Of a DNA stretch of 64,000 bases, positions 1 through 10,608 are shown piece by piece. The notes beneath the pieces are model-generated. The model made no database searches. It was not told where the DNA came from and worked only from the letters and a program-made list of their open reading frames with translations. Position 1 is the stretch's first letter, and each line of letters starts with the position of its first letter. The position numbers were made by a program, and so were the translations under genes. This DNA comes from Oerskovia paurometabola (lineage in GTDB: Bacteria; Actinomycetota; Actinomycetes; Actinomycetales; Cellulomonadaceae): contig NZ_JAFBBV010000001.1 in NCBI RefSeq assembly GCF_016907365.1, forward strand, positions 1,860,001 to 1,924,000. The letters run 5' to 3'.

Positions 1-2
1 TC

Positions 3-1472
3 AACAACGCGACCCAGCAGGTCACGCGTCGCTACCACGACCCGTACGGGAACGCGCGCGGCGCCTCGCCGACGAGCTGGGTCGACGACAAGGGCTTCCT
101 CGGGAAGCCGGTCGACTCGACCGGTCTGACCAGCGTCGGGGCGAGATACTACGACTCGCAGCTGGGCAGGTTCATCTCGGTCGATCCGATCATGGACCTC
201 ACCGATCCGCAGCAGTGGTCGGCGTACGCCTACGCCGACAACAACCCGGTGACGTACTCGGACCCCACAGGGCTGCTGTCCTGGAAGGGGGCCGGGAAGT
301 GGCTCAAGAACACCGTCAAGTCCGGCAGCAAGTTCATCAAGAAGTACCAGGGTGAGATCGTCGGTGCCGTCGTGGGCGTCGTCGTCACCTCCGGCTGCCT
401 GGCCGTCACGGCAGGTGCTGGAAGCCTGGGCTGCATGGCCCTTGGCGGTGCCGCGGGTGGTGCCGCCACCAACCTCTGGAAGAGCAAGGTCCAGAAGACC
501 CAGAAGTTCTCCCTGATGGGGCTGGCCCGCGACACCGTCATGGGCGGAGCCTTGGGCTACCTCGGAGGCGCTGGCGGAAGGCTGCTCGCGCCGGCGCTGG
601 GCAAGGCCTCGACCAGCATCCGCGCCGCCGTCTCACGGACGTTCGCCGCCAAGAAGCCGGCACCGAGGCCAAGTAGCGCGTCCAGTGCGGCGAAACCTGC
701 GGGCACGGCCAAGGCCTCACCGAAGGACAGCCCTGAGCCTACGTCCTGCCCTGTCGCAGGAGCGCGGAGCTTCTCAGGTGGCACAAACGTGCTCATGGGC
801 GACAGGTCGATCAAGCCGATCAAGAACGTCAAGCCCGGCGACAAGGTCCTGGCCGCAGACCCCAAGACGGGTCGTCAAGAGGTCAAGATCGTCACCAGGA
901 CGTGGGTCCATCAGGACACCCTCGTCACGTTCACGGTAGGCGGCAAGGCGCTGACCACGACCGAGGACCACCCCTTCTGGAACGCCACCGACAAGCAGTG
1001 GCAGGATGCCCAGTACTTCGACTTCGGCGACAACATCCTCACCGCTGACGGGTTCCAGATCCCCACGGCCGGCATCCAGGCCGGATCGAGCATCGTAGAC
1101 TCGGCCTACAACCTGACGGTTGACGACTTACACACGTACTATGTACTGGTTGCTACTACGCCAGTGCTTGTGCACAATTGCGGCCCGACAAAGACGGACA
1201 GGATTGCCGAGCATCTCACTTCCAGGGATCTGGATGCCGCTAAGCGCGAACTCGGAGGTGAGGTAGTTGCGCGAAAGGCTGATGGAACTCCGTGGGATCA
1301 TGTCGGCGAGGTCCGAGATGCTCAGCAGGGTCTCCTGAAGCGTTTGCATCAGGTCAAGGTGCAGATGTCAAAGGCGGGGGTTGATGATCCGAGTTTCCCG
1401 TCGCTCCAGGACGAACTAAGCCAGGCCAGCAAATTGCTGGACCTCTCAGAGCAATATGTCCCGAGGCACTGA
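3..1472 (+). CDS. RHS-repeat polymorphic toxin with Hint domain, 3' part
   Basis: The reading frame is open from the window edge, so only the C-terminal 489 residues are seen. They begin with the end of an RHS/YD-repeat core (ARYYDSQLGRF, then YADNNPVTYSDPTGL), which in this family marks the junction between shell and toxic tip. An Ala/Gly-rich linker of about 120 residues follows, with hydrophobic stretches. Next comes a pretoxin Hint domain (about nt 768-1181) with GTNVLMGDRSIKPI, the core TTTEDHPFW and the terminal VHNC junction; its first residue is Ser rather than Cys. The last 96 residues resemble the polymorphic toxin type 28 (Ntox28) family, a predicted RNase, from TSRDLDAAKRELGGEVVARK and DGTPWDHVGEVRDAQQGLL; this is a recollection of the family. 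The stop overlaps the next start by 1 nt. GC falls from within the Hint domain onwards, as if the tip had been exchanged by recombination. Confidence 0.85.
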   Translation, partial: NNATQQVTRRYHDPYGNARGASPTSWVDDKGFLGKPVDSTGLTSVGARYYDSQLGRFISVDPIMDLTDPQQWSAYAYADNNPVTYSDPTGLLSWKGAGKWLKNTVKSGSKFIKKYQGEIVGAVVGVVVTSGCLAVTAGAGSLGCMALGGAAGGAATNLWKSKVQKTQKFSLMGLARDTVMGGALGYLGGAGGRLLAPALGKASTSIRAAVSRTFAAKKPAPRPSSASSAAKPAGTAKASPKDSPEPTSCPVAGARSFSGGTNVLMGDRSIKPIKNVKPGDKVLAADPKTGRQEVKIVTRTWVHQDTLVTFTVGGKALTTTEDHPFWNATDKQWQDAQYFDFGDNILTADGFQIPTAGIQAGSSIVDSAYNLTVDDLHTYYVLVATTPVLVHNCGPTKTDRIAEHLTSRDLDAAKRELGGEVVARKADGTPWDHVGEVRDAQQGLLKRLHQVKVQMSKAGVDDPSFPSLQDELSQASKLLDLSEQYVPRH

Positions 1473-2047
1473 TGACAGAATTTGGAGAAATGCTAGGTAG
1501 GGCTAAATCCGGGACGCTGAGCGCTCGAGAACTCGATGTTGCCGTGCAGGCAATTTCTGAGTGTCGGACAAGTCACGGGGACCTGTATACGGCGTTGCAC
1601 GTGGTTGGGCTGGCGGGCTCCCCTGCCCAAGCGGAGGTCGTCAGGAAGTATCTCCGCATGCCCGCTGACCCAATGCTGTCGCGCCTCGCTTTGCAGATTC
1701 TTGGCGACTACTGGGGGCTGTCGTCTGACCTTCTTCCCGAGCTTCGCAGGTTCCTGACTGGAGTCGATTGGGATGTTGAAGGCGATGTCCGAGATGTTGC
1801 CATTTCCATCACCGGCCGGCATCTTCGAGAGGTGGGTGGACCGGCCGACTTGGCAAGAATGCTGATGAGTATCGCCGACGACGATAGCGAGTTCGGTCTT
1901 GTTCGAGAGGCCGCATTGCGGGCCCTGGCTGTCGGACTCGGGGATTCGCTTATCGAAACGTCTTCTCCCGCCGTCCGAGTGCGCGTTGGATCTGCGCAGG
2001 CTGTCGACGTCCTCGCCCGTGCGAGAAAAAGCTATGCCCGGCATTAG
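1472..2047 (+). CDS. Probable cognate immunity protein, helical-repeat type
   Basis: This 191-residue protein starts on an ATG that shares its A with the TGA of the toxin gene (TGATGA), so the two are translationally coupled. That arrangement is standard for immunity genes behind polymorphic toxins. The sequence is predicted all-alpha: repeated helical pairs such as LYTALHVVGLAGSPAQAEVVRK, LSRLALQILGDYWGL and LVREAALRALAVGLGDSL recall HEAT-like repeats, which occur in several immunity families. There is no signal peptide or membrane segment, so it should act in the cytoplasm by binding the toxin tip. Base composition is lower in GC than the rest of the window, as in the toxin tip, which suggests the two arrived as one cassette. 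No specific immunity family is recognised; the role is inferred from position. Confidence 0.7.
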   Translation: MTEFGEMLGRAKSGTLSARELDVAVQAISECRTSHGDLYTALHVVGLAGSPAQAEVVRKYLRMPADPMLSRLALQILGDYWGLSSDLLPELRRFLTGVDWDVEGDVRDVAISITGRHLREVGGPADLARMLMSIADDDSEFGLVREAALRALAVGLGDSLIETSSPAVRVRVGSAQAVDVLARARKSYARH

Positions 2048-2087
2048 GTGAGATCAGGGGATTGTAGTTCCGTGATGTGAGCGGTAG

Positions 2088-2127
2088 GAAGCCCCGTCAG
2101 GACCGTGGGGGTCCTGGCGGTGGCTTC
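2088..2127 (+). terminator. Hairpin after the toxin-immunity pair
   Basis: Arms AAGCCCCGTCAGGACC and GGTCCTGGCGGTGGCTT pair around a short loop, with a wobble and a bulge, followed by CTTCTTCCCG. It ends the cassette. The next gene is convergent. Confidence 0.5.
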
Positions 2128-2231
2128 TTCCCGTTTTGACGGCAGTAGTTGGCGGCAACGTCAACGGACGGGGATTGCACAAGGTGGCGGGTTCGTCACA
2201 ATCGTCGGGTGCCATGGCCCCAGACGCGCAC

Positions 2232-2948
2232 TCACTGGCGAAATCCCACCACCTCTCCTGCCCCCACGAGCCGCCCGTCCGCCAGGTGCACGCGGGCGTC
2301 GACCGTGTCGAGGGTCGCCTCGTCGTGGGTGACCACGATGGTCGCTGCACCGGTCTCGCGGGTGAGCCGGGTGACGAGCTCGATGATCTGGACGCCGCGC
2401 GTGTGGTCGAGCGCCGAGGTGGGCTCGTCGACCAGCAGGACCTCGGGGTGGTTCATGAGGGCCCGGGCGATCGCGACGCGCTGGCGTTGACCGCCGGAGA
2501 GCTGGCCGGGTCGCTTGGCAGCCACGTCCCGGAGCCCGACGGCGTCGAGCAGCTCGAGCGCCCGGTCACGGTGGGCCGAGGGGCGCTCGCCGCGCAGGTG
2601 GCTCATGAGCTCGAGGTTCTCGAGCGCCGTGAGCGACGCGATGAGCTGCGGCTGCTGGAAGACGATCCCGATCCGGTCGCGCCGCAGCCGCGCCGCGTCC
2701 GAGGACACGGCCGAACCAGCTGACGACGCCGGCGCGTTGACGACGTCGTCGCCGATGCGCACCTCGCCGGACGTCGGGGTCGTGAGGGTCGCCGCCACCG
2801 CGAGGAGCGAGGACTTGCCCGAGCCCGACGGGCCGAGCACCGCGGTCGTGGTCCCGGCGGGGACGGTCAGGGAGACGTCGTCGACCGCGGTGACGGTCGA
2901 CTCGCCGTCGGGGTAGACGAGGGTGACGTGGTCGAGGGAGAGGTCCAT
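2232..2948 (-). CDS. ABC transporter ATP-binding protein (LolD/MacB type)
   Basis: This 238-residue ATPase energises the FtsX-type permease encoded just upstream in the same operon. Seen in order: Walker [10 protein letters not shown] near residue 40, a Q-loop in FQQPQLIASLTALENLEL, the signature [15 protein letters not shown], Walker [13 protein letters not shown] and the H-loop VVTHD. The short single-domain form and the sequence are typical of the MacB/LolD/BceA group, which moves peptides, lipids or antibiotics out of the membrane rather than importing solutes. The frame is open 66 codons further upstream, but that part is low-complexity. The ATG at 2948 has AAAGG at a good distance and starts the conserved domain. 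The gap to the permease stop is 49 nt. Substrate cannot be read from the sequence. Confidence 0.9.
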   Translation of the reverse strand: MDLSLDHVTLVYPDGESTVTAVDDVSLTVPAGTTTAVLGPSGSGKSSLLAVAATLTTPTSGEVRIGDDVVNAPASSAGSAVSSDAARLRRDRIGIVFQQPQLIASLTALENLELMSHLRGERPSAHRDRALELLDAVGLRDVAAKRPGQLSGGQRQRVAIARALMNHPEVLLVDEPTSALDHTRGVQIIELVTRLTRETGAATIVVTHDEATLDTVDARVHLADGRLVGAGEVVGFRQ

Positions 2949-2997
2949 GGTGTGCCTTTCGGGAGCAGCTTTCAGGAGCGAGGAGCGGGCGGGCGCC

Positions 2998-4107
2998 TCA
3001 GCGGGCCGCGAGCGCCGCGTGCGGGTCGATGCGCGTGATCCGCAGGATCGCCGCGACGGCGCCGACCGTGCCGAGGACCACGAGGATGAGCGCGGGCAGG
3101 AGGGTCGTGGCGGGGGAGACGACGACGGGCATGACCTGGGCTGCAAGCGCCCCGGCCCCGGCTGCGAGCGCGGTCCCGATGCCGACGCCGAGCACGAGCA
3201 GGACGAGCGCCTGGCCGATCGCGTCGCGCAGCAGGTAGGAGGTCGAGGCGCCGAGGGCCTTGAGCACCGCGACGTCGCCGGCCCGATTGATGGTCCACAC
3301 GGTGAAGAACGCGCCCACCACGAGGGCGGAGATCGCGAGCAGGAATCCCTGCATCATGGTGAGCGACATGTTCTCGGCCGAGAACGAGCTGACCGCGGCG
3401 CGGGCACCCATCGGGGTCAGGGTCGCGGTCCCGGTGTCGTCCGCTGCCGCGGCGAGCGCGGAGTCGCTCGGGTCGCCGGTGAGCGCGACGACGGTCGCGA
3501 CCTCGTCACCGGACGCTCCGCCGCCGCGGGCTCCGACGGTCTGCCAGTCGGTCAGGTCCATCCAGACGACGGGCGTGTGCGAGAAGTCGGCCCGGGCGTC
3601 GAGCACGCCCGCGACGGTCAGGGTTAGCGAACCCAGGGCGACCTCGTCGCCCTTCTGGGCGCCCAGGTCGTCGGCGGCGCCGCTCGACAGGAGCACGGTC
3701 CCAGGCGCTGCCTCGGCGCCGTCGGGCACGAGGCCCGAGCCGGGGCGCGAGCCGAACGCGGTGACGGCCGCGGTGGTGCCTGCCTCGCCGTCCGCGCCCG
3801 CGGTGACCGAGGCGCGCGTCGTCGCGATGCCCAGGGGTTCGGCGGAGTCGACGCCGTCCACGGCGGCGAACGCCTCCCACTGCGTGGCGTCGACCTGGGA
3901 CTCGGTGAACGAGGGCTTGGCGTCCCCGGTGACGGTGAACGCGAGCTGGTCGACCGGGAGGTCGGTGACACCTGACGTGCTCGCGCGGGCCAGGCCCGCG
4001 GTCAGCGAGGCCAGGAAGCCCACGAGGAACGTGATGAGGACGATGACGGTGGACATGAGGACGAAGCGTCCCCGGGCGAAGCGCAGGTCGCGCAGCGCGA
4101 CGAACAT
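2998..4107 (-). CDS. ABC transporter permease, FtsX/MacB family
   Basis: This 369-residue membrane protein has one N-terminal transmembrane helix (about residues 19-40, STVIVLITFLVGFLASL), an extracytoplasmic domain of about 200 residues, and three helices at the C-terminal end, the FtsX fold (VWTINRAGDVAVLKALGAS is a typical cytoplasmic loop). With the downstream ATPase it would form a MacB/LolCDE-like mechanotransmission transporter. The ATG at 4107 is preceded by GGAGG at 6 nt. A TTG one codon earlier is too close to that site. It is divergent from a histidine kinase/response regulator pair with 174 bp between, the arrangement seen in envelope-stress and antimicrobial-peptide response modules, so regulation by that pair is a fair inference. 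Confidence 0.87.
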   Translation of the reverse strand: MFVALRDLRFARGRFVLMSTVIVLITFLVGFLASLTAGLARASTSGVTDLPVDQLAFTVTGDAKPSFTESQVDATQWEAFAAVDGVDSAEPLGIATTRASVTAGADGEAGTTAAVTAFGSRPGSGLVPDGAEAAPGTVLLSSGAADDLGAQKGDEVALGSLTLTVAGVLDARADFSHTPVVWMDLTDWQTVGARGGGASGDEVATVVALTGDPSDSALAAAADDTGTATLTPMGARAAVSSFSAENMSLTMMQGFLLAISALVVGAFFTVWTINRAGDVAVLKALGASTSYLLRDAIGQALVLLVLGVGIGTALAAGAGALAAQVMPVVVSPATTLLPALILVVLGTVGAVAAILRITRIDPHAALAAR

Positions 4108-4269
4108 CAAGAGCCTCCGGTGGTTGGCGTGGAATCGATCTGCGTCCAGCCTCCCGCCGAGGGGCCTCGCGCGGATCGGGCCCGTGGATGCTCTCCGGTG
4201 GCCGCGAGGTGGGTCCGAGGATCAACCTTTCGATGGATCGCGCGCGGCACGTCGCACCCGCCGCCTCGC

Positions 4270-4275
4270 TAGGGT
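4270..4275 (+). promoter_or_regulatory. -10 box TAGGGT, leaderless start of histidine kinase
   Basis: TAGGGT ends 6 nt before GTG 4282. No good -35 is visible. The spacing predicts a transcript beginning at or next to the start codon. Confidence 0.6.
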
Positions 4276-4281
4276 GGCGAT

Positions 4282-5640
4282 GTGAAGCCTCGCGCCGTGA
4301 TCTCCGCCGCCCTCGGGCTCCAGATCGCGCTCGACGTGCTCCTAGTGGCCCTCGTGGGGCTCGCGGTCGGCTCCCGCTGGGCGGAGGCCCTGAGCGCCGG
4401 GGGACTGGACGCCGGGGCGTGGGCCGCGCTCGCGTGCGGCCTGGGGCTCCTGCTCGTCTACGGCGTGGGGCGCTCGCGGATCAACGTGCGCGACACCGCG
4501 GTCGACGCCCCGCGCGGCGCCTGGTGGCCCACGGGAGCGTGGGTCGCGGCGCTGATCGTGGGGTGGGCGCTGCTGCTGCTCCTGACCCCGGTCGCGCTGT
4601 GGATCGCGTTCCCCCTCATGTTCCTCGAGATGCACGTGCTCGGACCCCGCCGCGGGATCGTGGCCGTGGCGGCGACGACCGCGTGCGCGATCGGTGGCGC
4701 CATCCTGGGCGGCCAGCAGCTCGTGGGCTCGATCCTGGGCCCGACGTTCGGCGGCCTCGTCGCGATCGCCGTCGTGCTCGGCTTCGAGACGATCGTGCGC
4801 GAGTCGCAGGGACGTCAGGAGCTCATCGACGACCTGGTCCGCACGCGCGCGGACCTCGCGGTCTCCGAGCGCGAGGCGGCGGTCGCGACCGAGCGCGAGC
4901 GCCTCGCGCGCGAGATCCACGACACGCTCGCGCAGGGCTTCTCGTCGATCGAGCTGCTGCTGCGGGCGGCGGACGCGGCGCTCGAGGAGGTCGAGGCGCC
5001 GGGAGCGTTCGCCCCGGGAGCCCCGGGCCCGACGGCGGCACGCACCGCGCGCGGCTACGTCACCCGGTCGCGGCTCGCCGCGCAGCAGAACCTCGCCGAG
5101 GCCCGGCGCTTCGTGCGCGACCTCGCACCCGCGGACCTCGAGTCGGCGACCCTGGTCGGTGCGCTCCAACGCGTCGCCGAGCGCACGGCGCTGGCCTCGG
5201 GCGACGACCTGCGCGTGACCGTCGACGTGTCGGGCCGCCCGCGCCCCCTGCCCGTGCCCGTCGAGACCGCGCTGCTGCGGATCGCGCAGTCGGCGCTCGC
5301 CAACGTCGTCCAGCACGCGGGAGCCTCGCGGGCCGCGGTCACGCTCAGCTTCCTCGGGGACGCCGTCGCGCTCGACGTGGTCGACGACGGTCGCGGGTTC
5401 GACCCGCTCGCGCCCCCTGCGCCGCACCCGGGAGCGGGCGGGGGCTCCGCCGTCGGGCACGAGGGCCGTGACGACGGCGTGACGGGAGGGGCGACGCCTC
5501 CACCCCGCTCAGGGTTCGGCCTGACGGCGATGCGCTCGCGCGTCGCCGAGCTCGGCGGCACGTTCTCGCTCGAGACCGAGCCGGGCGCCGGGACGGCGCT
5601 CGCGGTCCACCTGCCGCTCGACCCCCAGGAGACTCGGTGA
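4282..5640 (+). CDS. Sensor histidine kinase, NarL-partner type (HisKA_3)
   Basis: A 452-residue membrane kinase. Residues 1-175 hold about five hydrophobic segments with little periplasmic sequence, so the signal is probably sensed within the membrane or through the divergent transporter. A coiled linker leads to the DHp domain, with His213 in LAREIHDTLAQG, the HisKA_3 phosphorylation site. The GHKL ATPase follows: N-box LANVVQHAGAS, G1 DDGRGF, G2 GFGLTAMRSR. A Pro/Gly-rich insert separates G1 from G2 (PPAPHPGAGGGSA), longer than usual. The start GTG lies 6 nt after TAGGGT, pointing to a leaderless mRNA. The last codons overlap the response regulator start (GTGA), so the two proteins are translationally coupled. 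Confidence 0.92.
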   Translation: MKPRAVISAALGLQIALDVLLVALVGLAVGSRWAEALSAGGLDAGAWAALACGLGLLLVYGVGRSRINVRDTAVDAPRGAWWPTGAWVAALIVGWALLLLLTPVALWIAFPLMFLEMHVLGPRRGIVAVAATTACAIGGAILGGQQLVGSILGPTFGGLVAIAVVLGFETIVRESQGRQELIDDLVRTRADLAVSEREAAVATERERLAREIHDTLAQGFSSIELLLRAADAALEEVEAPGAFAPGAPGPTAARTARGYVTRSRLAAQQNLAEARRFVRDLAPADLESATLVGALQRVAERTALASGDDLRVTVDVSGRPRPLPVPVETALLRIAQSALANVVQHAGASRAAVTLSFLGDAVALDVVDDGRGFDPLAPPAPHPGAGGGSAVGHEGRDDGVTGGATPPPRSGFGLTAMRSRVAELGGTFSLETEPGAGTALAVHLPLDPQETR

Positions 5641-6281
5641 CACAAGGACCGGCGACCATCCGCGTCGTGCTGACCGACGACCACCCCGTGGTCCGCGCGG
5701 GCCTGCGCGCCGTCGTCGACGCCGAGGGCGACATGGAGGTCGTCGACGAGCTGGCCACGGCCGAGGAGCTCGTCCGACGGGTCGGGGCGGGGCTCGAGGC
5801 CGACGTCGTGCTGCTCGACCTGCGCTTCGGAGAAGGCCGCATGGGCGGAGCGCAGGCCGCGCGCGAGGTCACGCGCCTGGGCGGGCCGCCTGTCCTGATC
5901 CTCACGACCTACGACTCCGACCAGGAGATCCTCGCCGCGATCGAGGCCGGCGCCACGGGCTACCTGCTCAAGGACGCGCCGACCGACGAGCTGACCGCCG
6001 CGATCCGCGCGGCGGCGGGTGGGCAGGTCGCGCTCGGACCGAGCGTGCAGCGGCGGCTCCTCGGTCGCATGCGGGCGCCGGGCGTCTCGCTGTCGCTGCG
6101 CGAGCTCGAGGTGCTCGGGCTTGTGGCGCAGGGGTGCTCGAACGACGAGGTCGCGCGCCGGCTGTTCCTGTCGAAAGCGACCGTGAAGTCCCACCTGGTC
6201 CACGTGTACGAGAAGCTCGGGGTCGACTCGCGCACGGCTGCGGTGGCCGAGGCACGCAGGCGGGGACTGCTGGGGGACTGA
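5637..6281 (+). CDS. Response regulator, NarL/FixJ (LuxR-type HTH)
   Basis: A 214-residue transcription factor partnered with the preceding kinase. The receiver domain (about 1-125) shows the acidic pair Asp14-Asp15 in LTDDHP, the phospho-acceptor Asp61 in VVLLDLRFGEG, Thr90 and Lys112 in YLLKDAP. A short linker leads to a LuxR-type helix-turn-helix (about 150-205, LSLRELEVLGLVAQGCSNDE and ATVKSHLVHVYEKLGV). Its GTG start lies inside the kinase stop (4-nt overlap). The likely target is the divergent ABC exporter operon; that is inference from arrangement. Confidence 0.93.
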   Translation: MTQGPATIRVVLTDDHPVVRAGLRAVVDAEGDMEVVDELATAEELVRRVGAGLEADVVLLDLRFGEGRMGGAQAAREVTRLGGPPVLILTTYDSDQEILAAIEAGATGYLLKDAPTDELTAAIRAAAGGQVALGPSVQRRLLGRMRAPGVSLSLRELEVLGLVAQGCSNDEVARRLFLSKATVKSHLVHVYEKLGVDSRTAAVAEARRRGLLGD

Positions 6282-6373
6282 GCCCCGACGGCCCGGGCAG
6301 CATCCCGGTACGCTCGTCCAGGTACCGGGCTCGCCGTCCCGCGAGGCCAGGGCCGTGCCCCGGGCAACCCTGC

Positions 6374-6379
6374 TAGACT
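6374..6379 (+). promoter_or_regulatory. Putative -10 of rpsO
   Basis: TAGACT, about 100 nt upstream of the rpsO start and just ahead of three consecutive hairpins. No convincing -35 is seen. Confidence 0.4.
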
Positions 6380-6385
6380 ATGGGC

Positions 6386-6478
6386 GCCGTCAGAACGGCC
6401 GCGGAGGCTGGCAAGCCTGCCGAAGAGCCCAGGGATCAAGCCCTGGCGCGCCGCGCAACGAACACCACAAGGAGAGCC
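6386..6478 (+). ncRNA. rpsO 5' leader, candidate S15 autoregulatory RNA
   Basis: Three stem-loops lie in a row: GCCGT-CAGA-ACGGC (6386-6399), AGGCT-GGCA-AGCCT (6406-6419) and CCAGGG-ATCAAG-CCCTGG (6429-6446), ending shortly before the ribosome binding site CAAGGAG. Ribosomal protein S15 controls its own mRNA through leader structures that differ between phyla, including an actinobacterial type. Assignment to that type is inference from position and hairpins, not from a matched consensus. Confidence 0.45.
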
Positions 6479-6748
6479 GTGCCCCTCGACACTGCCACCA
6501 AGCAGCGCATCATGACCGAGTACGCCACGAGCGAGGGCGACACCGGTTCGCCCGAGGTCCAGATCGCGATGCTGACGCAGCGCATCAAGGACCTGACCGA
6601 GCACCTCAAGGAGCACAAGCACGACCACCACAGCCGTCGTGGCCTGCTGCTCCTCGTCGGCCAGCGTCGCCGTCTCCTCGGCTACCTGCAGAAGGTCGAC
6701 ATCAACCGCTACCGCAGCCTCATCGAGCGCCTCGGCCTGCGTCGCTGA
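6479..6748 (+). CDS. rpsO: 30S ribosomal protein S15
   Basis: This 89-residue protein has the family length and sequence throughout ([52 protein letters not shown]). S15 binds 16S rRNA early in assembly of the 30S platform. The start is GTG 6479, with AAGGAG at a suitable distance; the in-frame upstream extension corresponds to the structured leader and is not coding. A strong terminator follows, and pnp lies 225 nt downstream, the usual rpsO-pnp order. Confidence 0.97.
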   Translation: MPLDTATKQRIMTEYATSEGDTGSPEVQIAMLTQRIKDLTEHLKEHKHDHHSRRGLLLLVGQRRRLLGYLQKVDINRYRSLIERLGLRR

Positions 6749-6761
6749 CACCCCCTGACTC

Positions 6762-6787
6762 AGCCCGGCCCCGTACGGGGCCGGGCT
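6762..6787 (+). terminator. rpsO terminator
   Basis: Perfect 11-bp hairpin AGCCCGGCCCC-GTAC-GGGGCCGGGCT 14 nt after the rpsO stop, without a clear T-run. Some read-through to pnp is usual in this operon. Confidence 0.7.
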
Positions 6788-6972
6788 GGTCCGGTGTGAA
6801 GCACCCGTAAGAAAACCCACGCCGCCAGCCTTTCGTTCGGTCCTCGGTAGTGGCTCCCGGAACCCGCCTCGAGCGGGAAGACCGTGGGCCTCGATCGAAG
6901 ACCGCCGAGCGTCGAGTGGATGCACCCTCGACAGGCACCGAAGGCGGCACTTCGAGAGTGAGGAGGGCACCC

Positions 6973-9204
<2,232 letters not shown>

Positions 9205-9205
9205 C

Positions 9206-10531
9206 GTGCCCTGGAACCTTCCGCTCGTCCCCTCGGGTTCGCCCGAGGGTGAGCTGACCGCCGGGCAGGACGGGGCGACGATTCGTCGCTCGGTCCTGCC
9301 CGGCGGGGTTCGGGTCCTCACCGAGTCGATGCCGGGCCTGCGCTCGGCGACCGTCGGAGCATGGGTCGGCGTCGGCTCGCGCGACGAGACCGACGGTCAC
9401 TTCGGCTCCACGCACTTCCTGGAGCACCTGCTCTTCAAGGGAACTGCCCGCCGGTCCGCGATGGACATCGCCGAGGCGTTCGACGCCGTCGGCGGTGAGG
9501 CCAACGCCGCGACCGGCAAGGAGCACACCTGTTACTACGCTCGCGTGCTCGACTCCGACCTGCCCATGGCGGTCGACGTCATCACCGACATGGTCACCTC
9601 GGCCCGTCTCGACGAGGACGAGCTCGAGACCGAGCGCGGCGTGATCCTCGAAGAGCTCGCGATGAACGACGACGACCCGTCGGACGTCGTGCACGAGGAG
9701 TTCGCGCAGGCCGTCCTGGCCGGGCACCCGCTGGGGCGCCCGATCGGCGGTACGCCGGACACCATCAACGCCGTGCCGCGCAGCGCCGTCTGGGAGCACT
9801 ACCAGTGGCACTACCGTCCGGAGACGCTCGTCGTCGCCGCGGCCGGTGGGGTCGATCACGACACGCTGTGCGAGCAGGTCGCGTCCGCGCTCACGACCGG
9901 TGGCTGGGAACTCGACCCTGCGGGCACGCCTCGCGCCCGCCGCGACAACGCGGACGTGCAGGGCGTGGGGATCGAGGGCGTCGAGCTCACGATCCGCCGT
10001 ACCGTCGAGCAGGCCAACGTCATCATCGGTGGGACGGGCCTGTCCGCGACGGACGACCGCCGCTTCGTGCTCTCGGTGCTCAGCGCCGTCCTCGGTGGCG
10101 GCATGAGCTCGCGGCTCTTCCAGGAGATTCGCGAGAAGCGGGGCCTGGCGTACTCGACGTACTCGTTCGCGTCGGGCCACGGCGGCATCGGGACGTTCGG
10201 CCTGTACGCGGGCTGCGCGCCCTCGAAGGTCGACCAGGTCACCGAGCTCATGACGAGCGAGCTCGAGAAGCTCGCCGAGTCGGGCATCACGCAGGCCGAG
10301 CTGGACCGGAGCATCGGTCAGCTCTCGGGCGGGCTGGTGCTGGGCCTCGAGGACTCGGGCTCGCGCATGAGCCGCCTGGGCAAGTCGGAGCTCGTGTTCG
10401 GCGAGCTGCTGAGCGTCGCCGAGTCGCTCGAACGGATCCGTTCGGTGACGTCCGACGACGTGCGCAAGCTCGCGGAGGAGCTCGCCTCCCGCCCGCGCTC
10501 GACCGTGCGTGTGGGTCCTTTCGGGGACTGA
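9206..10531 (+). CDS. M16 family zinc metallopeptidase
   Basis: A 441-residue pitrilysin-family protease, homologous to mitochondrial processing peptidase beta and to the actinobacterial protein found next to pnp. The inverted zinc motif HFLEH is at residues 70-74, with His70 and His74 as ligands and Glu73 as the catalytic base; the distal Glu lies in TERGVILEELAMNDDDP. The C-terminal half-domain carries the paired motif GGGMSSRLFQEIREKRGLAY. The catalytic half is complete, so it should be an active cytoplasmic peptidase; the substrate is unknown. GTG 9206 lies 1 nt after the pnp stop, indicating translational coupling. The longer upstream frame overlaps pnp and is not used. Confidence 0.93.
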   Translation: MPWNLPLVPSGSPEGELTAGQDGATIRRSVLPGGVRVLTESMPGLRSATVGAWVGVGSRDETDGHFGSTHFLEHLLFKGTARRSAMDIAEAFDAVGGEANAATGKEHTCYYARVLDSDLPMAVDVITDMVTSARLDEDELETERGVILEELAMNDDDPSDVVHEEFAQAVLAGHPLGRPIGGTPDTINAVPRSAVWEHYQWHYRPETLVVAAAGGVDHDTLCEQVASALTTGGWELDPAGTPRARRDNADVQGVGIEGVELTIRRTVEQANVIIGGTGLSATDDRRFVLSVLSAVLGGGMSSRLFQEIREKRGLAYSTYSFASGHGGIGTFGLYAGCAPSKVDQVTELMTSELEKLAESGITQAELDRSIGQLSGGLVLGLEDSGSRMSRLGKSELVFGELLSVAESLERIRSVTSDDVRKLAEELASRPRSTVRVGPFGD

Positions 10532-10547
10532 GTCTCACAGCGTGAAC

Positions 10548-10586
10548 GAGGAGGGCCGGTGCGCGTCACGCGCACCGGCCCTCCTC
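10548..10586 (+). terminator. Terminator after the pnp operon
   Basis: Perfect 18-bp stem (10548-10565 with 10569-10586) with a TCA loop, arm GAGGAGGGCCGGTGCGCG. It separates the pnp operon from the dapB promoter. Confidence 0.8.
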
Positions 10587-10596
10587 GCGTTGCGGC

Positions 10597-10602
10597 TAGG
10601 GT
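10597..10602 (+). promoter_or_regulatory. -10 box TAGGGT, leaderless start of dapB
   Basis: TAGGGT, then 6 nt (TGTCGG), then GTG 10609. It follows the terminator directly and supports this start codon. Confidence 0.6.
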
Positions 10603-10608
10603 TGTCGG

